Source: CALLVY01 sp937899855 (lineage in GTDB: Bacteria > Bacteroidota > Bacteroidia > Chitinophagales > Saprospiraceae). From it: a stretch of 64,000 bases of DNA. Of the stretch, positions 61,477 to 64,000 are shown piece by piece. The notes below the pieces were generated by a model. That model saw only the letters and a program-made list of their open reading frames with translations, was not told the DNA's origin and did no database searches. Position numbers and translations under genes: made by a program. The stretch is taken from assembly GCA_039820405.1 (NCBI GenBank), contig JBCBQC010000003.1, positions 124,001-188,000 on the forward strand, read 5' to 3'. Position 1 is the first letter of the stretch. Each line of letters begins with the position of its first letter.

Positions 61477-63853
61477 CGGTTTTGTTATTTCGATTGACAT
61501 ATTTTACAATTTTTTGAAATAATTGTTTAGGCTCAAAGGGCTTCAATACAAAATCATCCATGCCGTACTGACGGAATTTTTGATCCTTGGAGATGTGGGC
61601 GTGGGCCGTCATCGCCAGGATGGGAATCGCCGCCACGGCGGGGGGCATGTGCGTACGGATGTACTCCGTTGTCTCGTAGCCATCCATAATTGGCATTTGA
61701 ATATCCATCAAAATAATGTCGAACAATTCTTTTTCCAGAATCTCCGTAGCAATCTTTCCGTTATCCGCAATGGTCACCTGAATGTCGTTCCACTTCCGCT
61801 CCAGGGTCTTGCGCGCCACCATCTGATTCATCTTGTGGTCCTCGACGAGCAACAGGCGAATCGGGCGGTCCTGATCGACTTCCAGGTTCTCCTCCACCGC
61901 TGGCGACACGACGGTCTGGCTGGCTTCTCCTTTTTGGAAAGGCAACTCAAAGAAAAAAGTGGAGCCCTCTCGCAAAACGCTGGTCGCCCCAATTTCTCCT
62001 CCCTGCTGCGCCACCAAGTTCTTGGCAATCGACAAGCCCAAACCCGTACCTTCGTACAAGCGCTCTTTCTGACGGATGCGAGTAAAGGTATCAAAAACCG
62101 CTCCTAACTTGTCTTCGGGAATGCCAATCCCCGAATCCTGAACCTCAAACCGCAGGCGGACCCAATCCTTGGTCTCGGTCAGCAAACGAACCCGTACCCG
62201 TACAAAACCCGCATCGGTAAACTTGACCGCGTTGCCCACCAAGTTGTACAAAATCTGGTTGAGCCGCAGCTTGTCCCCGATCAGGACCGGACACACCTCG
62301 GGGCTGATGTCGAGTTGGAAGTCCAAATCCTTTTCCTTGATCTTGTAGCGCATCACCTTCTCCATGTTGTCGAGCAACATGGGCAACTCGAAAGCTTTAT
62401 TCTCAAAGACGATCTTGCCATTCTCCAGGGTCGAAATCTCCAGGATGTCGTTGATGATACCCAGTAGGATTTCGGAAGACTGCTTGATCGAAGAAATGTA
62501 ATTGTGTTGCTCCTCGTTCAGATCGGTTTGGATCACGAGGTTGCTCATCCCCAGCACGGCGTTCATCGGCGTCCGCATTTCGTGGCTGATACTGGCGATA
62601 AACTGCTCCTTCATCTTGGCCGAACGCTCGGCCACGTCGCGGGCTTTGCGCAGCTCCTCGGCCTGCTTCTGCTCCGTCAAATCGCGCAGCACCGCATTGT
62701 AGCCCTCCAGGTCACTCGACTCGGGGATGGTGGCGGTAATTACGCAGTGACGCTCGTGACCATCCTTGCGGCGGATGGTGAATTCAAAATCCTTGACGAC
62801 CTTCTGGCTGCGCAGCAATTCCAAGAACAAATCCCGCCGCTCGTCGGGCACATACAGTTGATGCACGTCCATCTCCGCCAATTCCGCACGGCTGTAACCA
62901 AACAGCTCCGCCGTAGAATCATTGAAGTCGATAAAATGGCCGTCAAAAGTACAGATGTAAATCGCATCTTTCGACTGGGTAAACACCTCTTGGTAACGCT
63001 CCTGGCTCTTGATCATGGCCTGCTCGGCCAACTTGCGGTTGGTGATGTCCTGTACAATGCCGTGGATGACGACCTTACCATTGATCGACGTCTGGAGCTT
63101 GCATTCGATAAAAGCGTAACGCCGGGTACCATCCTCGCGATGAACCTCGATGTCCTTGTTGAGCTTGCCCTCCGGCATCATCTGTTCCTTGAGGATACAA
63201 AAAACGTGAAAGGGATGATTGGGATCCTGAATGTCTTCGTAGGTAAATACCGTCTTGCGGGGCGTGTAGCCAAAGATCCGGTAAATTTCATCCGAGGCGG
63301 TAAACTCACAGTGGTGGGCATCGAGGACCCAGTTGCCGATGTGGGCGATGCGTTGGGTTTCTTCCAAGCGCTTGAGTACACTGTTCCGTTCGATCGAATA
63401 GCGCAGCGACTTGGCCAGCAATTCCGCATCGAAAGCCCCCTTAATCAGAAAATCCTGGGCGCCCGCCTTCACCGCATTGATCCCCAAGCTCTTGTCGGAA
63501 AGTCCGGTGAGCACGATGACGTTGTTGTCGGGATATTTTTCCAACAAGCGCTCCAGCGTCTCGAAGCCCCGGCTGTCGGGCAGGGTCAGGTCGAGCAGGA
63601 TGGCTGCGTAATTGCCTTCCGCCAGGGCGGCCAGCCCGTCGTTGAGGGTGGTCCGATTATCAATCTTGCAGTGTAGCAAATCGGATTCGCCCAGGAGCAG
63701 TTCGACCAGACGCGCATCACCGGGATTGTCCTCGATGAGCAGGATGTGGTTGAAAGACTCTACGTGATTTTGTTCGTCGGGCATGGCGGTTCTTTCCGTG
63801 GTACTGGAGCTGGAGAAGCCGAATCGATTTTCGCTAAAGTATTGATTATTCAA
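61469..63853 (-). CDS. Hybrid sensor histidine kinase (REC-PAS-PAS-HisKA-HATPase-REC)
   Basis: 794 aa, soluble. The order is: receiver with phospho-acceptor Asp88 in LLDLTLPDSRG; PAS domains at about 165-275 and 285-400 (NRKLAEQAM and TEQKQAEELR linkers); HisKA with His424 in SISHEMRTPMNAV; HATPase with NLVGNAVKFTDAG, DSGIGIPEDKL and GTGLGLSIAK; and a C-terminal receiver with Asp717 in ILMDIQMPIMDG. ATG 63784 (MPDEQNHV) is an alternative start. It begins a phosphorelay cluster with Hpt and a response regulator. Confidence 0.95.
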   Translation of the reverse strand: MNNQYFSENRFGFSSSSTTERTAMPDEQNHVESFNHILLIEDNPGDARLVELLLGESDLLHCKIDNRTTLNDGLAALAEGNYAAILLDLTLPDSRGFETLERLLEKYPDNNVIVLTGLSDKSLGINAVKAGAQDFLIKGAFDAELLAKSLRYSIERNSVLKRLEETQRIAHIGNWVLDAHHCEFTASDEIYRIFGYTPRKTVFTYEDIQDPNHPFHVFCILKEQMMPEGKLNKDIEVHREDGTRRYAFIECKLQTSINGKVVIHGIVQDITNRKLAEQAMIKSQERYQEVFTQSKDAIYICTFDGHFIDFNDSTAELFGYSRAELAEMDVHQLYVPDERRDLFLELLRSQKVVKDFEFTIRRKDGHERHCVITATIPESSDLEGYNAVLRDLTEQKQAEELRKARDVAERSAKMKEQFIASISHEMRTPMNAVLGMSNLVIQTDLNEEQHNYISSIKQSSEILLGIINDILEISTLENGKIVFENKAFELPMLLDNMEKVMRYKIKEKDLDFQLDISPEVCPVLIGDKLRLNQILYNLVGNAVKFTDAGFVRVRVRLLTETKDWVRLRFEVQDSGIGIPEDKLGAVFDTFTRIRQKERLYEGTGLGLSIAKNLVAQQGGEIGATSVLREGSTFFFELPFQKGEASQTVVSPAVEENLEVDQDRPIRLLLVEDHKMNQMVARKTLERKWNDIQVTIADNGKIATEILEKELFDIILMDIQMPIMDGYETTEYIRTHMPPAVAAIPILAMTAHAHISKDQKFRQYGMDDFVLKPFEPKQLFQKIVKYVNRNNKTDE

Positions 63854-63955
63854 GGCCGAAGGATTGTAGCGTTCGTAATGGGAATATTCAATGGAATACT
63901 TAGCAAAAAGTTGACCAATTTACGAAAGCCCCCGCAAAGCAACAAGCCCTCAACA

Positions 63956-64000
63956 CTACTTGCGCGGTAAAAAGGCAAAGTTCGCTCCCGCCTCGGTGAT
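63956..64000 (-). CDS. Possible 3' end of a gene running off the window
   Basis: The minus-strand frame from the window edge reads ITEAGANFAFLPRK then TAG at 63956-63958. Only 14 residues are visible, so this is tentative; direction and position upstream of the kinase fit. Confidence 0.3.
   Translation of the reverse strand: MTEAGANFAFLPRK

Overview
The window reads as chromosomal DNA of a Bacteroidota bacterium, most likely a Saprospiraceae/Lewinella-like marine or sludge organism (inference). Supporting signs are five secreted proteins ending in type IX secretion (T9SS) C-terminal sorting domains, a gliding lipoprotein GldH, a SigZ-type ECF sigma factor, membrane-anchored AraC regulators, giant PKD-repeat surface proteins, and genes mostly without strong Shine-Dalgarno sequences. 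Coding density is high and base composition is moderately GC-rich, with one AT-rich island at about 36.85-38.28 kb.

Layout. 0-10 kb is a surface-protein region: the 3' part of an M36 metallopeptidase with a beta-propeller, two copies of a divergent gene pair (a cytoplasmic helical protein of 483 aa facing a small T9SS-secreted protein), and an SdrD-B/choice-of-anchor-L protein without a sorting domain. 10-15 kb holds housekeeping genes (topoisomerase IV subunit A, SmpB, a YbjQ-family protein) and one decayed lipoprotein gene. 15-27 kb holds two tandem, paralogous giant PKD proteins (1856 and 2094 aa). 27-36 kb has a DPP-IV peptidase, an XRE regulator with a degenerate ImmA/IrrE domain, a membrane-anchored MutS-like ATPase, a DJ-1/PfpI lipoprotein and a TROVE/Ro60-like protein. 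36-38.3 kb has a third paralogue of the 483-aa family, whose composition changes abruptly halfway, followed by a gene-free stretch with strongly folded segments. 38-45 kb carries envelope and metabolic genes. 45-46 kb holds a previously unlisted 38-aa metallothionein-like peptide upstream of sigZ, a truncated AraC gene and a MITE. 46-53 kb includes a serine hydrolase broken by a stop at its signal-peptide junction, a macro-domain protein and a seven-haem cytochrome. 53-55 kb is grpE-dnaJ-gldH. 55-64 kb ends with a flavin reductase, a VWA protein, an M20 peptidase and a phosphorelay (hybrid kinase, Hpt, response regulator).

How parts fit. The secreted adhesins and peptidases, GldH and the T9SS tails fit a gliding, surface-attached, protein-degrading lifestyle. 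The candidates most worth following up are: the duplicated helical-protein/secreted-protein unit; the folded RNA-like element at 37637-37783, with two mutually exclusive foldings, close to a Ro60-like gene; and the metallothionein-like peptide plus SigZ pair.
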